This document shows, piece by piece, positions 1 to 7,226 of a DNA stretch of 64,000 nucleotides. Within the stretch, counting starts at the first letter, position 1; each line of letters opens with the position of its first letter. The DNA lies in assembly GCA_963741305.1 (NCBI GenBank), contig CAVUHL010000003.1, positions 6,572,001 to 6,636,000 on the forward strand, in the 5' to 3' direction. Made by a program: the position numbers and the translations under genes. This stretch comes from DATMER01 sp963741305 (GTDB lineage: Bacteria; Acidobacteriota; Thermoanaerobaculia; Multivoradales; UBA5704). The notes under the pieces were generated by a model. The model was not told where the DNA came from and ran no database searches. It saw nothing but the letters and a program-made list of their open reading frames with translations.

Positions 1-786
1 AATCACGGTGTGGTCGCCGGCCAGTACGTGGACCCGCTTTCTGCGAACGGCGGGCACGTTGCCCAGCTGGTTCCAGTCAGTCACGAGCTGGCGTCTCACG
101 TCCGGAGAGACACCCGCGGAGCGCAGCTCCAGGATCACGTCCGGAGCCCGGGCCACGACCTCTTCCAGGCTGACCTTGGGGTAGCGGACTGGCGCGTCGG
201 CAAAGACGTTGACCGCGCCGAGACGATCGAGCAGCTCCTGGTAGAAGGTGTCCGGGCCGGCGACCAGGAGGTCGGCGAGGCGTCCCTCCGGCCGGTCGGC
301 GGAGATGAGCACCCTGAGCTTGTTGCGGAGCGGCTTGGGAGCGAGCCCCGCCCGCCACTCGGCGGCCAGGCGCTCCCCCGCTTCCGGAACGCCGCAACGT
401 TGCGCGATCAGAGTGAACGAACGCTCGACATCGGCCAGGGTCTCATTGGGGATGATGATCGTGTCGACGCCGAGCGGCCGGAGATGGTCCGCGAGGTCTT
501 TCTCGCTGGGCAGCAGCACGGCGAGGTCGGGCTTCAAGGAGACGATGCGCTCCAGGTTGGCATCGAAGAGCCCCCCGAGGCGCGGCTTCTTCGCGGCCTC
601 GGGGGGCCAGGTGCTATAGGCGCCCACCCCCACCACCCATTCTCCAAGGCCCAGGGCGAAGAGGGTCTCGGTGATGTTGGGGGCGAGGGCGACGATTCGT
701 TGGGGGGTCCGCTCGTGCTGCGTGGGAGAGGGGGTCTTCTCGCAGCCGGAAAGGACCAAAAGGACGTAAAGGACAGAAAGGACCAA
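1..786 (-). CDS. btuF: BtuF-like cobalamin ABC transporter substrate-binding lipoprotein (partial, cut by window start)
   Basis: Minus-strand frame open from about 786 to base 1; the C-terminus lies outside the window. It reads a hydrophobic leader ending in a lipobox (VLSGC), then PQRIVALAPNITETLFALG and motifs of the periplasmic-binding TroA/BtuF fold (LGGLFDANLERIVSLKPDL, ending near VHVLAGDHTVI). Such lipoproteins deliver corrinoids or iron chelates to an inner-membrane ABC permease. It lies just downstream of btuB under the B12 riboswitch, supporting B12 as ligand. No ATG precedes the leader. A TTG at 786 is the best in-frame start seen, and it sits inside 9-bp repeats that encode the hydrophobic core, so the true N-terminus is uncertain. 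Confidence 0.8.
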   Translation of the reverse strand, partial: MVLSVLYVLLVLSGCEKTPSPTQHERTPQRIVALAPNITETLFALGLGEWVVGVGAYSTWPPEAAKKPRLGGLFDANLERIVSLKPDLAVLLPSEKDLADHLRPLGVDTIIIPNETLADVERSFTLIAQRCGVPEAGERLAAEWRAGLAPKPLRNKLRVLISADRPEGRLADLLVAGPDTFYQELLDRLGAVNVFADAPVRYPKVSLEEVVARAPDVILELRSAGVSPDVRRQLVTDWNQLGNVPAVRRKRVHVLAGDHTVI

Positions 787-792
787 AAGGAC
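753..792. repeat. 9-bp tandem repeat (GGACNNAAA) encoding the BtuF leader
   Basis: GGAC recurs exactly every 9 bases at 753, 762, 771, 780 and 789, with AAA completing the first four units. Read on the minus strand it gives V-L-x triplets, forming the hydrophobic core of the BtuF signal peptide. Nine is a multiple of three, so copy-number change would lengthen or shorten the leader without a frameshift. Confidence 0.8.
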
Positions 793-824
793 GCGGACGG
801 ACCCCCTCCCCCCCTCGCAAGTCT

Positions 825-870
825 CCCCCTCTCCCGGGGAGGGCGTGCTCGGGTGGACCGGGAGAGGGGG
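825..870. repeat. Perfect 13-bp inverted repeat (hairpin) between btuB and btuF
   Basis: CCCCCTCTCCCGG at 825-837 pairs exactly with CCGGGAGAGGGGG at 858-870 across a 20-base loop. It lies between the btuB stop and the btuF start. A similar CCCTCTCCC/GGGAGAGGG hairpin occurs at 40425-40454, so it may be a dispersed short hairpin element. There is no T-run, so a simple intrinsic terminator is unlikely. Confidence 0.6.
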
Positions 871-890
871 CCGGGGGGTGAGGGCCTTCC

Positions 891-2711
891 TCAAAACTCG
901 ACCGCCACTCCGCCGATCAACGTCCGCCCGGGCGCGGGGTAGCCGAGGACTTCCTCATACTCCTCATCCGCGACGTTCTGCACTCGGGCGTAGGGGGCCA
1001 GCCAGCCGAGCGCTCGCCAGCGGGCCGCGAGATCCACCCGCAGGTAGTCCGGGTTCTCGGTGCGCTCGAAGGTGACGGCGTCCGCGTCCGCCCGCTCTCC
1101 CACGTAGCGGCCCTCCAGGTTCAGGATCACGTCCCCGGGCCGGGCGGTCAGCACGAGAGAGGAGCTCCACTCCGGACGCCGGAGCAGCTCCAGGCCGGTG
1201 GCGCGGTCCTCGGTCTCCAGCCAGGTGGCGCTCCAGCGGGCAGTGAAGATCCCGCGGGTCAGGCCCGCTTCTCCCTCGATCCCCCGGCTGCGGGCGCGGT
1301 CGATGTTGAGGTTGCGGCTGGTCACGAAGTCGAAGTCGATCAGGTTCTGCTGCCGGTTCTCGAAGCCAGTCAGGCCGAGGCGAAGGCCTCCCGCGGTATC
1401 GCCGGCGTACTCGATCCCCAACTCGTAGCTCTCTCCAGTTTCGGGCTGCAGGTCGGGGTTGCCCGAGAAGGGGAAGAACAGCTCGCCCAGTGACGGCGCC
1501 CGGAAGGCCTCGCCGTAGCTGGCGCGCAGCCGCACACCACGGCCGGCCTTCACCACGATTCCCGTGCGCAGGCTGGTCTCGGAGCCGTAGACGTCGTTGT
1601 CGTCACGCCGCACTCCAAGGTCGAGCCGGACGGGGCCGCGGCCCCAGCTCCCCTGGCTGAACACGGCCCAGGTGCGCTGATGGGCGGCGTCCAGGTTGAG
1701 GCCGAAGCTGGAGCTGTTCGTCACCTCCAGGCGCTCGGCCTCGCTGCCGAAGGCGATCCAGAGGTTCTCGTTCCGCCTCCAGGTCGCCACGGCCCGGCCG
1801 CGCAGCCCTTCGGACTCGGTGTCCGAGGCGGTGAAGCCGAACGGATCGTCCGCATCGCGGTAGGCCGAGTCGAAGCGGGTCTGCGCGAGCTGCGCTTCCA
1901 CCTCCCAGGTCCCGAGGTCGGCGACGAACGGGATGGCCAGCTCGCGCTCCTCCCAGGCGATGTCGCCGATCAGGTTCGGCTGGCCGCTGATCCGCGGGAC
2001 GCCGGTCTCCGAGTCGTTGGCCCGGGCGAGCAATCCGACGCTGATTCCCGGCCGGATGGTCCACAGGCCCCGGGCGAGCAGCTCCTCGCTATCGTAGAAG
2101 TCGTTCGGCAGCTCGCCGTCACCGCGCCTCAGATGGCCGGTGACGTCCAGGCGCAGATTGCCGACGTCGGTCCCCGCGGCGAGGCCGCCCCGGTAGTAGC
2201 CGTCCTCGCCGGCCTCGGCCGTGAAGATGCCGCCTTGGCGCGAGCCGGTGAAGACCTGGACGACGCCGCCCATGGCGTTGCTGCCATAGAGCGCGCTGAA
2301 CGGACCGCGCGCCACTTCGACGCGGGCGACTCCATCCAGGGGGATGAACTGCCAGTTGGCGCCGCCGAAGAAGGGGTCGTTGAGCGGGATGCCGTTCCAG
2401 AGCAGGAGGGTGTGCTCGGACTCGGTGCCGCGGGTGAAGAGCGAGGTCTGCTGGCCGGGCGAGCCCGACTGCATGACGGCGAGGCTCGGCACGGTGGCGA
2501 TCGCCTCGGAGAGCGTGTCGGCCTGGCGGGCCTCGATCTCCTCGGCGGAAATGACCGTGACCGAGGCGGGGACGTCGTCCCGCTCTTCTTCGTCGAGCGA
2601 GGCGCTGACTACGACGGTTTCTTCGAACTGGGGGACGGCTGGAGTTTGGGCGAGCAGCGGGATCCCTCCCCCGAGGATCCCGGCCATCACGAGGATGGTG
2701 GTTGAACGCAC
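891..2711 (-). CDS. btuB: TonB-dependent vitamin B12 receptor BtuB
   Basis: About 606 residues: signal peptide, then an N-terminal plug with FEETVVVSASLDEEERDDVPASVTVIS, plug motifs such as LNDPFFGGANWQF and ARVEVARGPFSALYGSNAMGGVV, and a beta-barrel ending in GRTLIGGVAVEF with a terminal Phe. These are typical of BtuB-type outer-membrane receptors that pass cobalamin to the periplasm using TonB energy. I chose the GTG at 2711 because GAGAGGAGC lies about 7 bases upstream and it gives a clean signal peptide (RSTTILVMAGILGGG, cleavage after LLAQ); the open frame extends further upstream without signal-peptide logic. A cobalamin riboswitch lies just upstream, and btuF follows. Confidence 0.92.
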   Translation of the reverse strand: MRSTTILVMAGILGGGIPLLAQTPAVPQFEETVVVSASLDEEERDDVPASVTVISAEEIEARQADTLSEAIATVPSLAVMQSGSPGQQTSLFTRGTESEHTLLLWNGIPLNDPFFGGANWQFIPLDGVARVEVARGPFSALYGSNAMGGVVQVFTGSRQGGIFTAEAGEDGYYRGGLAAGTDVGNLRLDVTGHLRRGDGELPNDFYDSEELLARGLWTIRPGISVGLLARANDSETGVPRISGQPNLIGDIAWEERELAIPFVADLGTWEVEAQLAQTRFDSAYRDADDPFGFTASDTESEGLRGRAVATWRRNENLWIAFGSEAERLEVTNSSSFGLNLDAAHQRTWAVFSQGSWGRGPVRLDLGVRRDDNDVYGSETSLRTGIVVKAGRGVRLRASYGEAFRAPSLGELFFPFSGNPDLQPETGESYELGIEYAGDTAGGLRLGLTGFENRQQNLIDFDFVTSRNLNIDRARSRGIEGEAGLTRGIFTARWSATWLETEDRATGLELLRRPEWSSSLVLTARPGDVILNLEGRYVGERADADAVTFERTENPDYLRVDLAARWRALGWLAPYARVQNVADEEYEEVLGYPAPGRTLIGGVAVEF

Positions 2712-2823
2712 GGCGTGCTCCTCTCGAAACGCGAAGCCCCACCGGGGAGGGTGGGGCGGGAGGGAGCGCGCGGACGCGCATCGGCCCGTCCCACACCCCG
2801 CGGGAAGCATCGGCGAAAAGGAC

Positions 2824-3045
2824 GGTGGGGCAGGTCTCCTGGCTTCCGGATCTTCCTAATCCCGGGCCTTCCCACAAGGGCAACCGCGATTGTTTTCGAG
2901 ATTGTTCTCGAACAAGCGCGATCCACCCGTGCAGTGGCTTTTTCCGGTTTCGTACCCGGTTACAGTGGCGGGGGCCGCGCCGGATTCACACCGGCTTCCC
3001 TTTTCAAGACGAGCCTCCTCGCGGAGGCGGCGTCACCGCACCGTC
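2824..3045 (-). promoter_or_regulatory. Cobalamin (AdoCbl-type) riboswitch
   Basis: On the minus strand the conserved elements appear in order: GGGAAGCCGGTGTGAATCC and CGGCCCCCGCCACTGT (around 2962-3003), an irregular peripheral stem region, then the closing AGCCAGGAGACCTGCC (about 2829-2844). This is the classic B12-element architecture. It sits about 115 bases upstream of the btuB start, in the same direction. It probably represses btuB/btuF when adenosylcobalamin is plentiful. Exact ends are approximate. Confidence 0.95.
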
Positions 3046-3107
3046 GGTCCTGTCAAAGACGGTCCCCCCACGCCGGGGGGACCTCAGGCTCGTAGCTTAT
3101 CCCGGAT

Positions 3108-3605
3108 CTACTGCGGCGGGGCGGACGGACTGATCGGACTGATGAGACCGGAGGGGATGCCCTGGGTCTCATTCGGCTGCACGAACTGCTTGATCGTGTA
3201 GTTCTGCTCGGCCTCGCGCTGCTGGTAGACGGCCTGGAGCGCCTGGGCCGCGAGCGAGAGGCCTGGGTCCTGTTTGCTGTCGGCGCCCGGCGCATTCGGG
3301 TCGACGGCGTCGTTGGCCGCCCAGCCGAGGTCGACGGTGTTCTTGCCGATGACCTTGCCGAAGCCGCTCGACTCGGCGTCGGAAACCACGCTCGCGATCT
3401 CGTCCCGGCGCACGCCGACCCAGTTGCCGACCTCGGTAAGCAGCAGGACCATGTCCTTGTCGAACGAAGCCTCCTGGGGCTGGTACTGGGTCTCCAGGAC
3501 GCTGCCGTTCGTGAGGGTCACGGAGTAAACCTCGGCCGAGACGGGTATCGCTGGCAAAGCGGCCATCACGGCGGTCAACGCGACGAGAGTGAAGCTCCTG
3601 CGCAT
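3108..3605 (-). CDS. Hypothetical secreted protein
   Basis: 165 residues with a clear Sec signal peptide (MRRSFTLVALTAVMAALPAIPVSA), an N-terminal segment resembling a small beta-barrel (VYSVTLTNGSVLETQYQPQEA), and a low-complexity Pro/Ser-rich tail. AAGAGGAGA lies just upstream of the ATG. I recognise no enzyme motif. The opening VTLTNGSVLETQ pattern resembles the start of the secreted protein at 61275 (LITREGARVETKG), so the two could be distant relatives. It lies upstream of the riboswitch and reads in the same direction, so it is probably transcribed separately from btuB. Confidence 0.75.
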   Translation of the reverse strand: MRRSFTLVALTAVMAALPAIPVSAEVYSVTLTNGSVLETQYQPQEASFDKDMVLLLTEVGNWVGVRRDEIASVVSDAESSGFGKVIGKNTVDLGWAANDAVDPNAPGADSKQDPGLSLAAQALQAVYQQREAEQNYTIKQFVQPNETQGIPSGLISPISPSAPPQ

Positions 3606-3634
3606 GACAATCTCCTCTTATCGAATAACTCAAA

Positions 3635-4285
3635 TTAGTCTAGCACAAGAAGCGGTGCAAGTTGTTGCCGGAACAGTCCCGCGCCGCCGTGGGCCGGGTG
3701 GCGGACCGCCGGGGCCTCGACCCCGACGGCGCCGAGAGCGGCCTGGGAGGTCCGCCCGACAGCCACGACCCGGGCGCTCCCGACTTCTTCCAGGAGACGT
3801 TCCAGGACGTGGAGGTTGGAGAGGAAGAGGCTGCGCTCGGGGGTCCGGTTCGAGAGCGGGCCGGCCGTTCCGGAGGGGTGCCAGGGGAACGAGTTCCAGA
3901 GGAGGATGCCGTCCGGCTCGCCCCCGATAGCATCCCAGACGATGCTCCCCGAGGGCTCCAGCCAGAGGGCGGGGTTGCAACTGGTCGGCCGGAACGGCGG
4001 GTCGGTAGCCCACGAAAGCCGCCGTTCCACGGGCCCCGCGAGCTGCCGCTCGCTGGTAAACGCAATCCCTGAAAACCGTCCTCCACGGAACCCGATCGCC
4101 TCGCCCAGGAGGACGAGCCGGGCGTTCCCGACCCGCTCCAGGTAAGCCTCCAGGTTCCGCCGCCGCTGCCGCGCCGCCCCAGGCCGGTCGAGCTGGGGGT
4201 CTTCGTCGCGATAGGGATTGCAGACGCCCGTGCAGGGACCGGACGGGCCGCGGTAGAGCTGGCGCAGGAGGGCGGGGGAGATCAT
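3635..4285 (-). CDS. Uracil-DNA glycosylase superfamily protein
   Basis: 216 residues. Motif A-like segment VLLGEAIGFRGGRFSGIAFTS (residues about 60-80), a central LLWNSFPWHPSGTAG, and a C-terminal HPAHGG (motif B-like H-P-x-H) match the UDG fold, whose members excise uracil or other damaged bases from DNA. The N-terminus PSGPCTGVCNPYRDED has two cysteines but no full Fe-S cysteine set is evident, so it is not a clear family 4/5 enzyme. Substrate is uncertain. The ATG at 4285 follows the toxin gene after a short gap on the same strand. Confidence 0.7.
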   Translation of the reverse strand: MISPALLRQLYRGPSGPCTGVCNPYRDEDPQLDRPGAARQRRRNLEAYLERVGNARLVLLGEAIGFRGGRFSGIAFTSERQLAGPVERRLSWATDPPFRPTSCNPALWLEPSGSIVWDAIGGEPDGILLWNSFPWHPSGTAGPLSNRTPERSLFLSNLHVLERLLEEVGSARVVAVGRTSQAALGAVGVEAPAVRHPAHGGAGLFRQQLAPLLVLD

Positions 4286-4294
4286 GTCAGGCCA

Positions 4295-4933
4295 TCAACC
4301 CAGATTACGCTGGAGAGCGGCCGCCACAATCGGCTTGGCCCATTCCGGCGTTTGCGCCAGATCCTCTGGACCGACGATGTGTCCCGCCTCCAGGTGCAGC
4401 ACGAGCCGGGGGACGGGCAACTCTCCAGCCTCGGGGTCCGCTTGATCGCTGTTGTCGTACACCCGCAAGACCGTGAGAGATGGAAGGAGCTGAACGAGAT
4501 TCAGCCGGCTTCGATCGTAGCGCTGTCGGATGGTCTCTTCCGGGATGGCATGACCACCCCCGCGGACGCGGGCCGCCACGCGTTCGATGTGCAGCTCAGG
4601 GCTCTTGAGTCCCACGTACCAGACAAGAATCTCAATGCCGCTCCTGGCCGCTTCGCGGAGAAGACGCGGGATCGTGTTGCCGCCGAGCGTGGTCTCGAAG
4701 GCAAAGTCGAGGCGGTCCCGAATGGCACGCTCCAGGAGCGTGCGGCCGATCCGCCAAGCGATCGCATTGGCTTCAGCCTGCGTCAGTTCCGGCCGTGAGG
4801 CCATCAGGTTGCGAGCGGCCTCGTCGGGGTTGTAGTAGTCAGATCCGGCTTCACGGAAGGCTGCACCACCGATGCTGCTCTTGCCGCCTCCGTTGACGCC
4901 GGCCAAGACGTAGATGCGCGGCCGAGCGGCCAA
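4295..4933 (-). CDS. Zeta-toxin-like P-loop kinase
   Basis: 212 residues. Walker A GVNGGGKSS at residues 12-20, followed by YYNPDEAARNLMA, AIAWRIGRTLLERAIRDRLDFAFETTLGG and the R-x-x-x-R-rich lid RQRYDRSRLNLVQLLP; these match zeta/AAA-type small kinases. Family zeta toxins phosphorylate UDP-sugars of cell-wall synthesis; the substrate here is not shown. The start abuts the stop of the upstream antitoxin-like gene, a typical toxin-antitoxin layout. It could instead be a non-toxic P-loop kinase. Confidence 0.75.
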   Translation of the reverse strand: MAARPRIYVLAGVNGGGKSSIGGAAFREAGSDYYNPDEAARNLMASRPELTQAEANAIAWRIGRTLLERAIRDRLDFAFETTLGGNTIPRLLREAARSGIEILVWYVGLKSPELHIERVAARVRGGGHAIPEETIRQRYDRSRLNLVQLLPSLTVLRVYDNSDQADPEAGELPVPRLVLHLEAGHIVGPEDLAQTPEWAKPIVAAALQRNLG

Positions 4934-5284
4934 TCAGCGCCGCCGTCGTACCGCCTTGACCGCGGCCCGGCCGAGCGCCTCCGGCGTAGCGTTGAAGGCC
5001 GCCTCCATCCCTTTCCTGGCCGCCGGGGTCTGCATGCGCTCCAGAAGATCCTCGAACTTGGCGCCGAGCGCGTCAAGAGACTCGGCACGCGCGCTGCTCA
5101 GGGCCTTGAACTCTTCATAGGAAAGCAGCACGGCCTTGGTCGTGTCGTGGCGGGTGATCGCAACGGCGCCAGACGTAGCAACGCGGTCGAGAAGCTCGCC
5201 AAAGGTGTTCTTGGCCTGAGTGGAAGCGACCTCGGGAATTTCCACCAGCTCACCAAGACGGTTACGGAAGGTATGTTTTGCCAT
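4934..5284 (-). CDS. Phd/YefM-family antitoxin
   Basis: 116 residues from ATG 5284 (an upstream ATG at 5320 is possible). The N-terminal half, EIPEVASTQAKNTFGELLDRVATSGAVAITRHDTTKAVLLSYEEFKAL, is the Phd/YefM fold that binds DNA and neutralises a partner toxin. The C-terminal tail (about 50 residues) ends in basic VKAVRRRR and would contact the toxin. The gene ends exactly where the zeta-like toxin begins, so translation is coupled. Phd/YefM with a zeta-like toxin differs from the classic epsilon-zeta pair. Confidence 0.85.
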   Translation of the reverse strand: MAKHTFRNRLGELVEIPEVASTQAKNTFGELLDRVATSGAVAITRHDTTKAVLLSYEEFKALSSARAESLDALGAKFEDLLERMQTPAARKGMEAAFNATPEALGRAAVKAVRRRR

Positions 5285-5358
5285 CGGACCCAGGATAGCA
5301 GAAACAGCCAATTTGTCCATTTTGGACGGAGACAGTTCTCAAGGGAGGAGGAAGATGG

Positions 5359-5432
5359 TGCGCCCTAGAGGATTCGAACCTCTGACCTACAGCTTCGGAG
5401 GCTGCCGCTCTATCCAGCTGAGCTAAGGGCGC
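5359..5432 (-). tRNA. tRNA-Arg (anticodon CCG)
   Basis: On the minus strand the acceptor GCGCCCT pairs with AGGGCGC. The D arm (GCTC...GAGC), anticodon arm GCAGC-CTCCGAA-GCTGT and T arm AGAGG-TTCGAAT-CCTCT fold into a standard cloverleaf. The 7-base loop places CCG at the anticodon, reading CGG (Arg). The discriminator is A at 5359. CCA is not encoded. Length is 74 nt. Confidence 0.97.
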
Positions 5433-5543
5433 GTGTCGAGATCGGTCACGCGTGGAACGTTTGGCCTCCCTTGGGGAAGCGAGTTCGAACTCTATCACCA
5501 CACGCCGAGCCCCCTCAACCTTCGCCCGCCTGGAAAAATTCCT

Positions 5544-6917
5544 CTACGGACCTGCAGGTCCTTTGGCGGCGGGTGTTTCCTCGGCAATGGCGTAGAGGTG
5601 GCGCCGGCCGCGCAGGTAGATCTCGCGGCCGACGACGGCCGGTGAGGCCTCGAAGCCGTCGTCGAGGCGGTTGAGCGCCAGCACCTTGAGCTCGGGGCCG
5701 GCGCCGAGGACGGCGGTGGCCCCATTGCGGCCGGCGACGTAGACGCGGCCCGCGGCGCCCACCGGCGACGCGTAGACGCCTTCGATCCCCTCCAGGCGCG
5801 CCGGGCCGTAGTGCACCTTGCCGGTGGCGGCGTCCAGGGCGCTCAGAATGCCGGTGTTGTGCTTGAGGATGTAGAGCACGCCGTCGTAGAGCAGCGGCGA
5901 CGGCACGTAGGGCGTGTCGCGGTCGTGGCTCCAGACGACCGCCGGGGTGCCCGTCAGGTCGCCGCGAGCGCCGGCGAGCCGGACCGCCTTGAGCGCGTTG
6001 CCGCGGAAGCCGCTGGTGACGAACAGCAGGCCGCCGGCCGAGACCGGCGTGGGGATGGCATTGGCCGTCATCCCCCCCACCTCCCAGACCACCTTGCCGG
6101 TGGCGAGATCGTAGGAGCGCACCTTGCCAGTGGCATTGACCACCACCTGCCGCTGCCCGTCCACCTCGACGATGTGCGGGGTCGCCCACGAGGTACGCTC
6201 GTCGCGCGCGGCCCGCCAGCGCTCGGCGCCGGTCCGGGCGTCCAGGGCGGCGATGAAGCTCTCGCCCTCATGGTCCCAGTTGACCACCAAGGTGTCGCCG
6301 GCGAGGACCGGGGAGGCGCCCTCGCCGAAGCCCATCTTCGTCTGCATGTCGCCCATGTCGCGCTGCCAGAGCGGCTCGCCGTCGCTGCTGCGCAGGCAGT
6401 GGACGCCGCGCGAGCCGAAGAACGCCCAGACCCGCTCGCCGTCGGTGATCGCCGAGGCCGACGCCCAGGTGCCGTCGGGGTGGGTGCCCTCGTGCGGGCG
6501 CACCCGGACGACCGTGCGCTCCCAGACGGTCTTGCCGGTGGCGCGGTCGAGTGCCAGGACGACGAAGCGCAGGTCGCGGTCGGGGGCCACGCCACGCTCG
6601 CGGAACGAGGGCGCTCCCTCCGTCGGCGCTCCGGCGGCCGGCGGCGGCACATCGGCATCGATCGCCGTCAGCAGGTAGATGCGCTCACCCCAGACCACCG
6701 GCGAAGCATGGCCGCGGCCCGGGATCTCCACCTTGTAGCGGACGTTCGCCGTCTCGCTCCAGGTCGTCGGCGGATCGCCCTGGGGAGCGACGCCGTCGCC
6801 GCGCGGGCCGCGCCACTGCGGCCAGTGGTGTTCCGCCACGTCCTTGGCTGCCGGAGCAGCGCCCAGGGCGAAGAGGGCGAGCAGCATGAGGGTGCCGGAT
6901 CGGACAGGATGGCTCAT
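5544..6917 (-). CDS. PQQ-like beta-propeller repeat protein, secreted
   Basis: 457 residues from ATG 6917. A signal peptide (SGTLMLLALFALGAAPAAKD) is followed by WPQWRGPRGDGV, the usual start of secreted PQQ-repeat propellers, and blade motifs such as LDARTGAERWRA, YDLATGKVVWEVGG and LDAATGKVHYG. The fold is an eight-bladed BamB/quinoprotein-type propeller. No catalytic residues for a dehydrogenase are evident, so a binding or scaffold role in the periplasm is more likely. The frame is open far upstream of 6917, but that part is shadow coding plus a gene remnant, so the ATG before the signal peptide was chosen. Confidence 0.85.
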   Translation of the reverse strand: MSHPVRSGTLMLLALFALGAAPAAKDVAEHHWPQWRGPRGDGVAPQGDPPTTWSETANVRYKVEIPGRGHASPVVWGERIYLLTAIDADVPPPAAGAPTEGAPSFRERGVAPDRDLRFVVLALDRATGKTVWERTVVRVRPHEGTHPDGTWASASAITDGERVWAFFGSRGVHCLRSSDGEPLWQRDMGDMQTKMGFGEGASPVLAGDTLVVNWDHEGESFIAALDARTGAERWRAARDERTSWATPHIVEVDGQRQVVVNATGKVRSYDLATGKVVWEVGGMTANAIPTPVSAGGLLFVTSGFRGNALKAVRLAGARGDLTGTPAVVWSHDRDTPYVPSPLLYDGVLYILKHNTGILSALDAATGKVHYGPARLEGIEGVYASPVGAAGRVYVAGRNGATAVLGAGPELKVLALNRLDDGFEASPAVVGREIYLRGRRHLYAIAEETPAAKGPAGP

Positions 6918-6920
6918 GGG

Positions 6921-7178
6921 CAATCCTTGTACCGCAAAACCCTCCCAGGAGGGAAGCAGTTCGTCGGAGGCTGCATCCGACGCTAGACCCTGAGCGCCGG
7001 AGCCGGCGATAAACCAGCCGAGGGCGTAGGCGACATCGCGGCCCTTCTTGTCCTTGATTCCCGGCTTGGTGGCCATGGTCGTATACGAGCCCGCGCTGAG
7101 GAGGTCGGGCTTGGTGGGCAGGCCATCGACGCGGACCATGAATACGAGCTTGCCGGAATCGACATCGTTCTGCAAACT
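6921..7178 (-). pseudogene. Remnant of a serine hydrolase (beta-lactamase-like) C-terminal region
   Basis: The frame upstream of the propeller start reads KLVFMVRVDGLP, LLSAGSYTTMATKPG and VAYALGWFIAGSG. The order LLS..S...M..P.....YxLGW resembles the region near the end of serine beta-lactamase/esterase-type hydrolases. The catalytic SxxK and YxN parts are absent, and there is no start codon or normal 5' end. It is bounded upstream by the 9-bp repeat at 7182. Identification by eye only. Confidence 0.4.
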
Positions 7179-7181
7179 CCC

Positions 7182-7226
7182 GCTCAGCCCGCTCAGCCCG
7201 CTCAGCCCGCTCAGCCCGCTCAGCCC
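7182..7226. repeat. 9-bp tandem repeat, five copies of GCTCAGCCC
   Basis: Five exact consecutive copies at 7182, 7191, 7200, 7209 and 7218. The minus-strand stop codon of the neighbouring oxygenase gene (TGA, ending at 7220) lies inside a repeat unit, so the array sits at the very 3' end of that gene. The period matches that of the repeat at 753-792. Confidence 0.95.

Noticed and set aside
10..942. Plus-strand 310-residue frame at the window start
   Set aside because: It is antisense to the clearly recognisable BtuF and has no family motif.
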